The notes: generated from the sequence alone by a model not told the origin. A stretch of DNA of 64,000 nt from Chthoniobacter flavus (GCA_945861435.1 CAMAUX010000002.1:62001-126000), one strand, 5' to 3'. Shown: positions 48,377 through 58,294, counted from the first letter of the stretch. Numbers and translations are program-made.

Positions 48377-51300
48377 ATGAAGCTCGAACTGCCAACCATC
48401 CTTGAAGACCAGCTGAGCCGGTTCCGGCGACGGGTGTGGTTTGTGAAGCTTGCCGAGGGCGCGTTGGCTGGGGTTTCCGGACTGGTGCTCACTTATCTGC
48501 TGGTGTTCGCCGCGGATCGTTTTTGGGAGACGCCCGGCTGGGTGCGCGGCGTGTTGCTTGCGCTTGGGGCTGCTGTGCCTGGCATCGGCCTGCCATGGAA
48601 GTGGCACCGGTGGGTGTGGAGGCAGCGGCGTCTGGAGGATTCCGCGCGGCTTTTGAGGAGGACGTTTCCGCGTCTTGGGGACCAGCTGTTGGGAATCGTG
48701 GAGCTGGCGCATGCGGTGGATCCTGGATCGGGCCGCAGCGAACGTCTGGTGCGTGCCGCGATGGAGCAGGCTGCAGCGGAGGTGAAGGACCGGGATTTCA
48801 CGCACGCAGTTCCGGAGGCGAGCCATCGCCGGTGGGCGTGGGTGGCGTGCGGGCTGGGTGTTTTGGTGGTGGCGGCTGTGGTTCTCACGAGCGATGCGGC
48901 CGCGAATGCCCTTGCACGCTGGATTGTGCCGTGGAGGACGGTGGAGCGGTTCACCTTCACACGGTTGGAAGATCTCCCTGCACGGCTCGTGGTGCCGTAT
49001 GCGGAACCCTTCGAGCTACCCGTGCGTCTGGCCTCGGATACGCGTGCGTTTCCGGGGAAGGGCTGGGCGCGGATTGCCGGACAGACTTGGGTGGGAGCGC
49101 CTTTGGAAGCGGGCGCGTGCCGTCTGCAGTTCCTTGCGCAGAGGGAGGATGGACCGCTTGCGCTTTCGGTGGGCGATTACCGGCGGACCATTGCGCTGCA
49201 GCCCCGGCCGCGGCCCGAGCTCTCGGAGCTGGCGGTGTTGGTGGAGCTTCCGGGCTATCTCGGGTGGAGCACAAAGCCGCGGATCGAGGTCCGTGGCGGA
49301 GCGGTGAGTGTTGTGCGGGGTGCCCGCGCCATGGTGGAGGCGCATGCAAGCCGTGAGCTCTCCACCGCGCGCATGAACGAGGAGCCTCAGCGGATTGAGG
49401 GGTCGATGATCCGTACCGGCGCGCTGGCGGTGGAGGCGGATGCAACGCACACGCTTTTCTGGCGGGACGTGGATGGTCTCACGCCGCGCGATCCTTTGCT
49501 GCTCAAGATCCGGGCGGTTGAGGATGAGGCGCCGCGCATTGTGGCGGTGCGAGAGTCGCAGGAGCAGGTGGTGTTGGAGACGGAAGTGGTGGCTTTCGAT
49601 CTCTCGGGGACGGACGACTTTGGTGTCAGGCGCATGGGGCTGGAATGGACTGCGGTGGAAGGTGGGAAGGGCGATCTGAAGGCTGTGCACGGGGAGCGCG
49701 TGGCATTGGCCGGTGCGCCTGAGAAACGGGAGGCGGCGGGGCGCGCGACCTTCTCTGCGCAGCGTGAAGGATTGGGGCCGATGACGGTGGAGGTGCGCGG
49801 ATGGGTGGAGGATTACCTGCCGGGACGTGCCCGCGCGTATTCACCGCCATTTGTGCTGCACATTCTCAACCCGGCCGATCATGCGCTCTGGCTGGCGGAA
49901 CAGTTTGGGAAATGGCTGGGGGCATCGAGGGAGAGCTACGACCGTGAGTTGCAGCTCTTTGAGGAGAACAAGGAGTTGCGCGCGCTGGATGCCGCGGAGC
50001 TGGACCGGCTCGAGAACCGGCGGCGTGTGGCGCAACAGGCGGCTGCGGAGATGGCGAATGCGCGGCGTCTCGAGAACCTGACCCAGTCGGGACGTAGTCT
50101 TGTGGAGCAGGCGACCAAGAACCCGGAATTCGATGCGGGACAGCTGGAGAAGTGGGCGGAGATGCTGAAGTCGCTCACGGAGATTGCGTCCAAGCGGATG
50201 CCGGGTGTGGCGGATCTTCTGAAGCAGAGCGCGAATGCGAGTGCGAAGGCGGAGCCGAATGCGAATGCCGCGACACCGTCGCCTGGAGCCGATGCGCCGC
50301 GCATCGAGCAGGGTGCGCAACCCGCCGCGGAGCCGCAGAAGGGTTCGGCGTCCAAGCCGGATGAGCTGCCGCAGCCTGTGGTGCCTCAGATCGTGGATCG
50401 GGAAGGGGGGCTTTCAAAGCCCGATGCATCGAAGGGAGGGGACCAGAGCGAGGGGGCGAAGGGTGGAGGCGGTGGAAAACTGGGGTTGCCGCAAACGACA
50501 CTGGCGGCGACGCCAGTGGAGGGCGGAGGCGGAGGCGGCGGGAGTTCGCCTGCGCAGGCGAAGATGGGGGCGGCGATGGAGGAGCAGGAGCGGTTGCTGG
50601 CGGAGTTTGCGAAGGTGACGGATGAACTGACGGCGATCCTTGCTGGACTTGAGTCGAGTACGTTTGTGAAGCGGTTGAAGTCTGCCTCGCGGCAGCAGAT
50701 GCGGATGGCGGACGGGGTGTCGCAGAAGACGCTGGAATCCTTTGGAATCGTGCGTGGAGCGCTGCCGGAGGCGGAGCCGCTGATGAAGACGGCAAAGGAA
50801 CAGAGCGAGTTCGTCGGGGTGATCGAGGAGGATCTCGGTGCGTATGTGGCGCGCAAGTCGGAGGACCGGTTCCGGAATATTCTTGAGGAGATGCGCAAGA
50901 CGGCTGTGGTCCGCAATCTTGCACGCAACGGGGAGAAGCTGCGCACCAACTTGAGCGGGCAGACCCGAACGGGGGCGGAGTTTTGGGCGGATACTCTGGA
51001 CCGGTGGGCGGAGGAGTTGGTGGATGCGAGCAAGCCGGGCGGGGAGGGATCTGAGTCGAAAAGCGAGGACAGTCTCCCCCCGGAACTTGTGTTGCAGGTG
51101 ATGAAGGCGTTGCGTGATGAGATGAAGCTGCGCGATCAGACGCGAGAGATGCAGAATGCAAGGGAGGCGCTCGAGACCGCGAAGTTTGCAGGGGAGGCGG
51201 CGCGGCTTGCGGAAGGGCAGCGCGCGATTCGGAGCAACGTGAAGGAGGTTGGGGCTGAGATTGAGAAGCTGGCGAAGAAGGACGATTTCACGAGCTACCT

Positions 51301-51706
51301 GCCGCCGCCTCCGGGAGGGAGTGGGAAGTTCGCGAAGGAGCTGCGGCTTCTGAGTGCTGTGGGTAAGGTGATGGAGGAGGCTGCGTCGATTCTGGGGCAG
51401 CCCTCGACGGGACCCGATGCGGTGGCTGCGGAGACGGAGGTCATTGAGATGCTTTTGCAGGCTGGGCGGCCACCCGGTGGAGGGGGCGGCGGTGGAGGAG
51501 GAGGGGGCAGCGCGGGAGGAGGGGGACAGGCGCTTGCGGCATCGTCCTCAGCATTGTCGGAGTTCGGGCCGGGCGCCGATGGCAAGGTGGTGGCGGGCCA
51601 GCGGGCGGTGGGGCAGTCCACAGGAAGCGCGGGCCGCGAGTTTCCGGCGGAGTTCAAGGCGGGGCTGGACGCGTACTTCAACCAGTTGGAGGTCTCCAAG
51701 CAATGA
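48377..51706 (+). CDS. Large DUF4175-like membrane protein with Gly-rich tracts
   Basis: 1109 residues. Three N-terminal helices (about 28-48, 55-73 and 155-175) are followed by a long extracytoplasmic region. It contains predicted helices at about 510-600 (ENKELRALDAAELDRLENRRR), an Ala/Pro/Gly-rich linker, and glycine runs (11 consecutive Gly in the C-terminal part). This resembles the DUF4175 family found in bat-type operons. The role is unknown; coiled and low-complexity segments suggest scaffolding. It overlaps the next gene by 4 bp. The glycine tracts are in frame and need no assembly error to explain them. Confidence 0.75.
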   Translation: MKLELPTILEDQLSRFRRRVWFVKLAEGALAGVSGLVLTYLLVFAADRFWETPGWVRGVLLALGAAVPGIGLPWKWHRWVWRQRRLEDSARLLRRTFPRLGDQLLGIVELAHAVDPGSGRSERLVRAAMEQAAAEVKDRDFTHAVPEASHRRWAWVACGLGVLVVAAVVLTSDAAANALARWIVPWRTVERFTFTRLEDLPARLVVPYAEPFELPVRLASDTRAFPGKGWARIAGQTWVGAPLEAGACRLQFLAQREDGPLALSVGDYRRTIALQPRPRPELSELAVLVELPGYLGWSTKPRIEVRGGAVSVVRGARAMVEAHASRELSTARMNEEPQRIEGSMIRTGALAVEADATHTLFWRDVDGLTPRDPLLLKIRAVEDEAPRIVAVRESQEQVVLETEVVAFDLSGTDDFGVRRMGLEWTAVEGGKGDLKAVHGERVALAGAPEKREAAGRATFSAQREGLGPMTVEVRGWVEDYLPGRARAYSPPFVLHILNPADHALWLAEQFGKWLGASRESYDRELQLFEENKELRALDAAELDRLENRRRVAQQAAAEMANARRLENLTQSGRSLVEQATKNPEFDAGQLEKWAEMLKSLTEIASKRMPGVADLLKQSANASAKAEPNANAATPSPGADAPRIEQGAQPAAEPQKGSASKPDELPQPVVPQIVDREGGLSKPDASKGGDQSEGAKGGGGGKLGLPQTTLAATPVEGGGGGGGSSPAQAKMGAAMEEQERLLAEFAKVTDELTAILAGLESSTFVKRLKSASRQQMRMADGVSQKTLESFGIVRGALPEAEPLMKTAKEQSEFVGVIEEDLGAYVARKSEDRFRNILEEMRKTAVVRNLARNGEKLRTNLSGQTRTGAEFWADTLDRWAEELVDASKPGGEGSESKSEDSLPPELVLQVMKALRDEMKLRDQTREMQNAREALETAKFAGEAARLAEGQRAIRSNVKEVGAEIEKLAKKDDFTSYLPPPPGGSGKFAKELRLLSAVGKVMEEAASILGQPSTGPDAVAAETEVIEMLLQAGRPPGGGGGGGGGGGSAGGGGQALAASSSALSEFGPGADGKVVAGQRAVGQSTGSAGREFPAEFKAGLDAYFNQLEVSKQ

Positions 51707-53808
51707 TCCGGTCCCGGCTGATGCGTGGAATTTTCGGGGTGCTGCTGTGGTGGATTGGAGGGATGGAGCTTGGGTTGTCGGCCCAGGTGTTTGTGGGCAA
51801 TGCGATTGAGTTGAGGGGGGGAGTTGTGGTGAAGGACGGGAAGCTGATGGTTGGGGGCGGGCAGGATGCAATGCCGGTTGCGGACACGCCGGAGGCTGCG
51901 GTGACGATCGCCACCGAGGTGCAGAAGACGCGGATTCGCAAGCGGGTGGCTGAGGAGGTGGAGGCGTGGAAGACCGCAGGGGTTTTGAATGGAGCGGCGG
52001 CAGCGCGTTTTGAGGAGGATGTGAGATCGGTGATGGAAGAGTCGTTTGCGGTGTGGGCTGCGTATTTTGCGTCGAGGGCTGCGGAGCTGCAGAAAGCGAG
52101 TGGGGCGATTGCGCCCGAAGAGTTGCAGGCGGCTCTGGTGGCTGCAGGAGGCTATTTGTACAGGCCGCCGCCTGCTTCGAGCCTGCTGACGGTGCCCGTT
52201 TATCCGGACCAAAGTCCGAAGTGGTTGGAGGCTCTGCGTCGCCGGGTGGGCGATGAGCAGTGGGCGCGCGTGCAGGAACTGGAGGCTGCCCGGGTCGCGC
52301 AGTTGGACAAGTACGTGAGGGGCAAGGTGGGCGGTTTGCGGACGACTTGGATTTCAGAGATGGAGTCGGCGATCGGGCGCCTGGAGTGTGTGTTGGAGTT
52401 GGGCAATGATCGGCGGGCGGAGCTGGAGGGGCTTTCCAAGCGGGCCGTGGAGGAGTGTGCGGAGCAGTTTTTGAAAGGTGCTGTGGATCGTCTGGGACTC
52501 CTGCTGCGTTCGGAGTGGGCGATCGTGGTGCGGGATCAGACGCCGCTCTCGCCGCTGCTTGCGGGGAAGGCGCCGGAGAAGAGGACGGTCTGGTTGGAGG
52601 GCGTGGTCAGGGTGCTCAGGCCGGAGGAGAACAAGAAGGTGGAGGAGATGGAGAGGGAGCTGTGGAGGGAGGATGTGCGCCTTGCGGCGAGGGAGTTGGT
52701 GATCGAGGTGGACAGGATCACGGCGCTCTCTGTGGGGCAGCGGACTGCGCTCGAGCCTCGCACGGTGGCGCTGATGGAGGGGCTTCCGCGTCCTGTAATC
52801 AACGAGGGGGTGGCATTGCAGAACAATTTTCTTCCGAATGGCATTCGGGTGGGGACGGCCGGGGCTGCAGTGAGGGAGGAGCTTTTGAGGGCAGCCCGTC
52901 CGAAGATGGAGGAGGAGCTGCAGCGGGTGGTTGATGCGGACCAGATGAAACGCTGGAAGGCCGCATTGAACGGAAACTCCGGGGCTGGGAGGTTTGTTAA
53001 CAGACGCAGAATACCAGTGGCCGAGCCCGCGGGAGATGTCGTGGCCAAGCGGATGGTGACGGAGCCTGAGGAGATGGAGAAGGCTCTTTCCGACAAGCTT
53101 GCGGAGATGGCGGTGAAGTGGCGCGATGAGTTGCGGGGACGGATTCTTTTGAGGGTGGAGGAGGCGATCCGAGAGTTTCATCTTCCGCAAGAAAAGGCGG
53201 TGCGGCTTCGGAGTGCGGCGTTTGGAGTGGTGGAGGCTGTGATCGCTGGGCAGAGGGATGGAGCGGAGAATCAGCTGCGACAACTGATGCAGAAGGAGGC
53301 GCTGGAGAGCTTCAAGGCGCGGGTGGAGCAGATGTTGGGATCCGGGGGGAGGTTCTTTGAGCGGGGTGGGGAGGTGGTGCTGGAGAAGGAGGCGATGTGG
53401 TTGGGGGCGTTGGATTCGGTGCTGACGGCGGAGCAGTTGCAGGAGCTCAAGGCGTTTGAGGTGCAGCGCGTTGAGTACCGGGAGGCCATCGCGTCTGAGT
53501 CGGTGCTTCAGGCGTTTCAGGGTGTGGTGTGGCTTGATTCGGCGCAGACGCTGAAGATGCGCGAAGTGCTTGGCGTGGCGATGCGGGAGTACGAACCGGA
53601 CATCCGCAGCACGTACTCGGGAGACTGGGCGCGCGCGGTCTCGCCGCTTTTCCCCGTTGCCGGGATTCCGGAGGAGCAGCTGCGGAAGCTTTTGAATGCG
53701 CGTCAGTGGGAGCGCTGGGTGAAGTCGCCTGGCTACGCGAATATTCAAGGCAACTGGAACGTGATTCAGAGCCGCCATGAGCAGCGGGTGAAGAGTAACA
53801 AGAAATGA
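51703..53808 (+). CDS. Secreted protein of unknown function (701 aa) in the MoxR operon
   Basis: 701 residues with a signal peptide (about 1-25). The rest is predicted mostly helical with long charged stretches rich in Glu, Arg, Val and Leu, and no motif I recognise. Its position between the DUF4175-like and the cyclase-repeat genes, with 4-bp overlaps on both sides, implies it works in the same envelope complex. It may be a periplasmic coiled scaffold. It cannot be assigned to a family from sequence alone. Confidence 0.8.
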   Translation: MIRSRLMRGIFGVLLWWIGGMELGLSAQVFVGNAIELRGGVVVKDGKLMVGGGQDAMPVADTPEAAVTIATEVQKTRIRKRVAEEVEAWKTAGVLNGAAAARFEEDVRSVMEESFAVWAAYFASRAAELQKASGAIAPEELQAALVAAGGYLYRPPPASSLLTVPVYPDQSPKWLEALRRRVGDEQWARVQELEAARVAQLDKYVRGKVGGLRTTWISEMESAIGRLECVLELGNDRRAELEGLSKRAVEECAEQFLKGAVDRLGLLLRSEWAIVVRDQTPLSPLLAGKAPEKRTVWLEGVVRVLRPEENKKVEEMERELWREDVRLAARELVIEVDRITALSVGQRTALEPRTVALMEGLPRPVINEGVALQNNFLPNGIRVGTAGAAVREELLRAARPKMEEELQRVVDADQMKRWKAALNGNSGAGRFVNRRRIPVAEPAGDVVAKRMVTEPEEMEKALSDKLAEMAVKWRDELRGRILLRVEEAIREFHLPQEKAVRLRSAAFGVVEAVIAGQRDGAENQLRQLMQKEALESFKARVEQMLGSGGRFFERGGEVVLEKEAMWLGALDSVLTAEQLQELKAFEVQRVEYREAIASESVLQAFQGVVWLDSAQTLKMREVLGVAMREYEPDIRSTYSGDWARAVSPLFPVAGIPEEQLRKLLNARQWERWVKSPGYANIQGNWNVIQSRHEQRVKSNKK

Positions 53809-54881
53809 AAGCGACCCTCCTGATCGATCCGTGCGCGCGCCGTTTTTCGAAGGCCTTCGTTGCGGCACTTGTCTGTGTCGCGGGTGTGGTGGTGCTTGGG
53901 GCTGCCGGACCTGTGCGTGCGCAGGATCCGCTGTTGCGCTTTGGAGGTGCGATTCCTGTGGAGGTGCAGTCTCTTTACGACCGTGGCCTTGCGAATCTTG
54001 CGAGTACGCAGAATGCGGATGGTTCGTGGGCGTGTGCGGAGGGGGTGGGCCCCGGGGTGACAGGGATCTGCGTGATGGCGCTGATGGCGAGCGGCGAAGA
54101 TCCGAACTTTGGGCGCTACGCGGCGAATATCCGGCGGGGTGTGCGTGCGATGGTGGAGAGTCAGGATGAGAAGACGGGTTACCTGCCTTCGAGCATGTAC
54201 CATCATGGGTTCGCGATGCTGGCGTTGGCGGAGGCGTACGGGGCGGTGGACGAGGGGATGCTTTGGGAGGGAAAGAAGGCGCCCCGCACGATCAGCCAGT
54301 GTCTGGATCGTGCGATCCGGTGTGCGGCGACTGCGCAGAAGAAGAGCCGGCTTGGTGCGTGGCGTTACTCGCCGGATTCCACCGATGCGGACACGTCAGT
54401 GGCGGGTGCGGTGCTGATGGGGTTGATGGCGGCGCGCAACGCAGGGATGGACGTGCCGGATGAGACGGTGCAGTTGGCGATGGAATATCTGCGGCGCAGC
54501 ACATCGCCGGACGGCTCGGTGGCGTACAGCGGCGGGTTTGCTGGCATGGGTGGATCGATGAATCTCACGGCCATCTCGGTGCTCCTTGGAGCGGTGACGA
54601 AGACGAAGGATTCCGATGCGTACAAAGCGAGTCTTGGGCGGTTGACGGAGAATCTGGAGCACCGTGAGAATTATCATCCGGAGTACTTCGCGTATTATGC
54701 GGCGCAGGCGCTTTTTCAGGGGGACTTTGCGGCGTGGGAGAAATGGAACGGAGCCAAGATCCGGGAGCTGCAGGGGTCGCAGAACGCGGATGGATCGTTT
54801 GTGAGCAGCGGTTACCAGACCGGAATGGCGCTTCTGGCGCTGGCGCTCAATTACCGCTACCTGCCTGTTTACGAGCGATGA
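53805..54881 (+). CDS. Prenyltransferase/squalene-oxidase-repeat (alpha/alpha toroid) secreted protein
   Basis: 358 residues with a signal peptide (about 10-40) ending in VRAQ. The alpha/alpha toroid repeats resemble squalene-hopene cyclase QW motifs: STQNADGSWACAEGVG and, near the end, SQNADGSFVSSGYQTGMALL. A motif TDADTSVAG stands where class II terpene cyclases carry DxDDT; one Asp is missing, so cyclisation is unlikely. This secreted toroid fold is also seen in complement-like and alpha-2-macroglobulin proteins. It overlaps both neighbours by 4 bp (ATGA). Confidence 0.85.
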   Translation: MKATLLIDPCARRFSKAFVAALVCVAGVVVLGAAGPVRAQDPLLRFGGAIPVEVQSLYDRGLANLASTQNADGSWACAEGVGPGVTGICVMALMASGEDPNFGRYAANIRRGVRAMVESQDEKTGYLPSSMYHHGFAMLALAEAYGAVDEGMLWEGKKAPRTISQCLDRAIRCAATAQKKSRLGAWRYSPDSTDADTSVAGAVLMGLMAARNAGMDVPDETVQLAMEYLRRSTSPDGSVAYSGGFAGMGGSMNLTAISVLLGAVTKTKDSDAYKASLGRLTENLEHRENYHPEYFAYYAAQALFQGDFAAWEKWNGAKIRELQGSQNADGSFVSSGYQTGMALLALALNYRYLPVYER

Positions 54882-57800
54882 GAGGCGTCCCTGTTTTTCC
54901 GTGGTTGATCGTGTGGGGGCTTGCGGCGTGGCTGCCGGAGGAGGCATTCGCCGAGAAGCCCGCGGTGGGTCTCAATGGCGCGGTGAAGGTGGTTGCGGCG
55001 GCGTCTGGTTCCAGTTCTGTGCAGGCAGCGGATGCGGTTCAAAAGCCGGGACGGCTGCGCTGGACCAACGGTGAGATGCTCCATGGGAATCTTGGGGATG
55101 CGGATGCGGGCGGGCTGGCATGGGCGACGCCGTTTTTTGTGGAGCCGCTGCATCTCGATTGGAAGGCGCTGCGGAGGGTGGATCTTCCTGTTGTTGCTAC
55201 CGCACAGGGCGTGTCCGGGGACGGGTGGAGCTTTGCGCTGCGGGACGGAAGCTTTGTGTACGGGAATCCGGGGGAGGTGAGTGAGGGGGAGGTGGTGGTG
55301 GAGAGTTCGCGGCACGGGACGCTCCGGTTGCGGCGTTCCCATGTGCTGTGGATGCGGCGCAACGGTTCTGCGGACGCTGGGTCTCAGGTGGTTTTCAATG
55401 GGCCGCAGGGTGCTGCGGGTTGGTGGGTGGAGAAGAGTCCTGAGCGAGATTGGGCGGTGCGTCCAGTGGAGGGCGGGGCGTGCGGCGTGTTGGTGTTTCC
55501 TTATTGGAACACGGAGGCGGTGATGTCGCTGGAACTCCCTGCAGAGGGGGAGATGGAGTGTGTGTTGCGTGGGAAAGGGCGTCCTGATTTCGCGCTGACA
55601 GTGCAGGGGATTGGCGGCGTGGTGCGTGTGGAAACGTGGGGGGAGGAGTTGGTGCTCGCGTCCGGGACTGGGTTTGTGACGTTGCGCACGCTTGGGGAGG
55701 GGGATGAGAAGGTGGCGTTGCGGATGCGTTGGGATAGTCAGAGGCGGCGTTGCAGCGTGTACGCGGAGGAAGGTGCGCTGCTCGGGGAGATCGATGTTTT
55801 GGAGGCGGCGCCCGCGCAGGCGGGGCAGATTGGCCGGCAGCGTGGGGCGTTGATCACGTTGATCAAAAGGGGGGGAGAGGTTGCTGTTGTTGATGGGGAC
55901 GGGGGGGTGGTGGTTTCTTCAGGAGCTTCCGGAGCGAGCGAGGCAACGGGCGATGCTGGTGCGCGGAAGATCCGGCTTCTCAACAAGGGGAAGGGCCTCG
56001 TACTTGAGCGTTTGAGGGTGGAGGCGGTGCGCGGGGATGCACTGCAGACGAAGGCTGCCGGTGCGGGACCGAGCGCGGTGGTGCTGCGCGATGGCCGGTC
56101 GCTGCGCGGTGAGCGGATCGCGCTGAGTGGTGGGATGATGCGGGTGGTCTCTGGAAATGGGGCGGAGGATCCGCTGTCGCTGAGTGAGGTGGAGTCGGTG
56201 GTTTTTGTGACGGATGTTCCGCAGGTGGATGCAGCGGCCGATGTGGTGTCGTATGGGGACGGGACGCTTCTTTTTGGCGAGATTTTGGGGCTCGGGGCGG
56301 GGCGGGCGGTGATGCGCACGCAGTTTGCCGGGGAGCCCGTGGCGGTGACGGGTGCGGGGTTGCAGCAGTGGCGCAGGCCTCCGGGATCGCCTGTGGAGGC
56401 GGATGCGGCGGTGAAGGGGATGGACAAGGTGGAGATGGAGGGTGGGCTCGCATTGCATGGGAGCATGGTGGATGCGGGCGGAGGGCAGCCGGGGTGGTTG
56501 CCGGTGGGGGGGCTTCGTGCCAGTGCGCTGACCTTGGATCGCGTGTGGGAGGTGATCCGTGGGTTCCCGGCTTCGGCGCAGCATGCGGCGCCGAAAGCGC
56601 AGTTGCATGCGGTGAACGGGGACGTGCTGCCGGTGGTGCTCGGGGCGGTGGAGGCGGAGGAGGTGGGTTTTGAGTCGTCGCTCTTCAGTGCGCGCGTTCT
56701 TGGTGCGGGGCAGTTGAGTGCGGTGGATTTTCAGCCGAAGTCTTTCGAGAAGCTGGCGGGTTTTGCAGATGGGTGGGAGGTGGTGAAGGGGGATGGGGAA
56801 AGGGCGGTGCGGACGCGGGAGCGGCTGGTTCTCAAGCCTGGAGCGGTGGTGTGGCATCCCACGGCGGCGGAGAGCCGGGAGTTGCGTTTCCAGGTGGACT
56901 CTCCCGCCAATGGAGGAAATGGCGCGCAGCTCTTGATCGGGCTCTGCGCGGATCGGGCCGGGAAGAGCGCGGCGAAGTTGCAGTTCGTGCGCTATGGGGA
57001 TTTTGCGTATCTGAATGGGATGAGCGGGGCCGCCCCGCAGCGGAACTCGCAGTCGCGGCAGATGACGGCGGGGGAGCCCGCGGTGATTCGCATCGTGAAC
57101 GAGAGCGGCCATGTGGTGGTGTGGCTCAATGGGATGCAGATGATGGAGTTCGAGGTGGGGAACAACACGGCTGCGGCTGGGCTGCGTCTGGAGTATGGGG
57201 AGGGCGGGGTGCGCGCTGGTGCCGCTGAATTGAGTGTGTCGGGATTTTCTGCGGAGGCAGGTTTCGGGACGGCGCCGCTGCCTGCGGTGGACGTTGCGGA
57301 GAAGGCGCAGGCGTTGACGGTGCCGCGGTTTCGCAAGGATCTGCCGCCGCTTCACGCGTTGATTGCGCAGAACGGGGATCTGCTGCCCGGGGCGATTGAG
57401 GCGGTGAGCGCGAAGCAGCTCCGGTTTCGTGCGGGGCTGCAGCACTTCGACGTGCCGAGGGAGCGAGTGCGAATGGCGGTGTGGTTGCGTGGGCCGGGAT
57501 CCGCGGAGGCCGCGCCGGGGCTGCCGCCGGAGATTGAGGCGAAGCTTGCGAAGGAAATCCCGCAGCATTTCAGCATCCATGGCAATGCGGAGTCCATTGC
57601 GAGCACCGTGGGTGCGCAAGGCGGGATGGAGGTGAGGTTGCCGAGGGGGCTCGGGCAGACGGTGAAATTGGTGCAGTTCCAGGGATGCACGGTGCGCGAG
57701 GCGTTGGATCTCGTGGCCCAGACGTTCTCGCTGAGCTACGAGGTGGATGAGAAGGGCGTGGTGGTTTTTGAAAAGAGCGCGGGCGATGCGGGGGTGTTAA

Positions 57801-58237
57801 GGGAGGCGACGTTTTGGTTGAAGGAAAAGGCGTTTGCGTCTGGTGCGTCCGTGGCCGGGGTGCTCAAGGGGGCGGGGGTGGCGATTGGCGGAAGCAAGCG
57901 GGTGGCGTGGGAGCCGGAGTTCCGGCAACTCACGGTGGTGCACACGGCGGAGGGGATTGGGCGTGTGCGCGCGTTGCTTGCTGAGAAGTTGGGGGGGATC
58001 GAGGACGAGGCGTCCCATCATCTGGTGCTCGTGGATGGCTCGCGGTTTTACCTGAAGGTGGAGGAGTTTTCGAAGGAGGCGATCACGGGGCGGCATCCGG
58101 TGTATGGGCGGTGCACGGTGCCGATGGCGCAGGTGTGCCGGATTTCCTCGGCGACAGTGGTTCGTGCGATGGGCGATGTGTTGCGTGGGTGGACGCTGGT
58201 GAATGCGCCGGAGCCGAAGATTCCCGAGGGGAAGTAG
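54878..58237 (+). CDS. Large secreted protein with seven NGD-type beta modules and an STN-like domain
   Basis: ATG 54878 (ATGA overlap) gives 1119 residues with a signal peptide. A beta module of about 42 residues recurs seven times: 58-103, 119-160, 401-444, 457-499, 577-619, 828-870 and 1049-1092. Each opens with a turn like NGD-x-L or RDGRSL, then alternates hydrophobic strands and ends in a VP.....V pattern. Residues 660-790 form a LamG/DUF1080-like beta sandwich. Residues 892-970 resemble an STN (secretin/TonB N-terminal) domain (TVREALDLVAQTFSLSYEV). It is the last gene of the MoxR operon, perhaps an envelope assembly partner. Confidence 0.8.
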   Translation: MRGVPVFPWLIVWGLAAWLPEEAFAEKPAVGLNGAVKVVAAASGSSSVQAADAVQKPGRLRWTNGEMLHGNLGDADAGGLAWATPFFVEPLHLDWKALRRVDLPVVATAQGVSGDGWSFALRDGSFVYGNPGEVSEGEVVVESSRHGTLRLRRSHVLWMRRNGSADAGSQVVFNGPQGAAGWWVEKSPERDWAVRPVEGGACGVLVFPYWNTEAVMSLELPAEGEMECVLRGKGRPDFALTVQGIGGVVRVETWGEELVLASGTGFVTLRTLGEGDEKVALRMRWDSQRRRCSVYAEEGALLGEIDVLEAAPAQAGQIGRQRGALITLIKRGGEVAVVDGDGGVVVSSGASGASEATGDAGARKIRLLNKGKGLVLERLRVEAVRGDALQTKAAGAGPSAVVLRDGRSLRGERIALSGGMMRVVSGNGAEDPLSLSEVESVVFVTDVPQVDAAADVVSYGDGTLLFGEILGLGAGRAVMRTQFAGEPVAVTGAGLQQWRRPPGSPVEADAAVKGMDKVEMEGGLALHGSMVDAGGGQPGWLPVGGLRASALTLDRVWEVIRGFPASAQHAAPKAQLHAVNGDVLPVVLGAVEAEEVGFESSLFSARVLGAGQLSAVDFQPKSFEKLAGFADGWEVVKGDGERAVRTRERLVLKPGAVVWHPTAAESRELRFQVDSPANGGNGAQLLIGLCADRAGKSAAKLQFVRYGDFAYLNGMSGAAPQRNSQSRQMTAGEPAVIRIVNESGHVVVWLNGMQMMEFEVGNNTAAAGLRLEYGEGGVRAGAAELSVSGFSAEAGFGTAPLPAVDVAEKAQALTVPRFRKDLPPLHALIAQNGDLLPGAIEAVSAKQLRFRAGLQHFDVPRERVRMAVWLRGPGSAEAAPGLPPEIEAKLAKEIPQHFSIHGNAESIASTVGAQGGMEVRLPRGLGQTVKLVQFQGCTVREALDLVAQTFSLSYEVDEKGVVVFEKSAGDAGVLREATFWLKEKAFASGASVAGVLKGAGVAIGGSKRVAWEPEFRQLTVVHTAEGIGRVRALLAEKLGGIEDEASHHLVLVDGSRFYLKVEEFSKEAITGRHPVYGRCTVPMAQVCRISSATVVRAMGDVLRGWTLVNAPEPKIPEGK

Positions 58238-58294
58238 GGACTGGAGCCGGCGGGGCAGAGTGGGCGGTGAGGGTTCTTACGGCTTCTCCGCGGG

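Noticed and set aside
48377-51706. Glycine tracts in the DUF4175-like gene as a sequencing or assembly error
   Set aside because: The tracts keep the reading frame, and the gene ends in a 4-bp overlap with the next, as its neighbours do.
53805-54881. Functional squalene-hopene cyclase
   Set aside because: The length is half of a cyclase and the DxDDT motif is incomplete, and the protein has a signal peptide.
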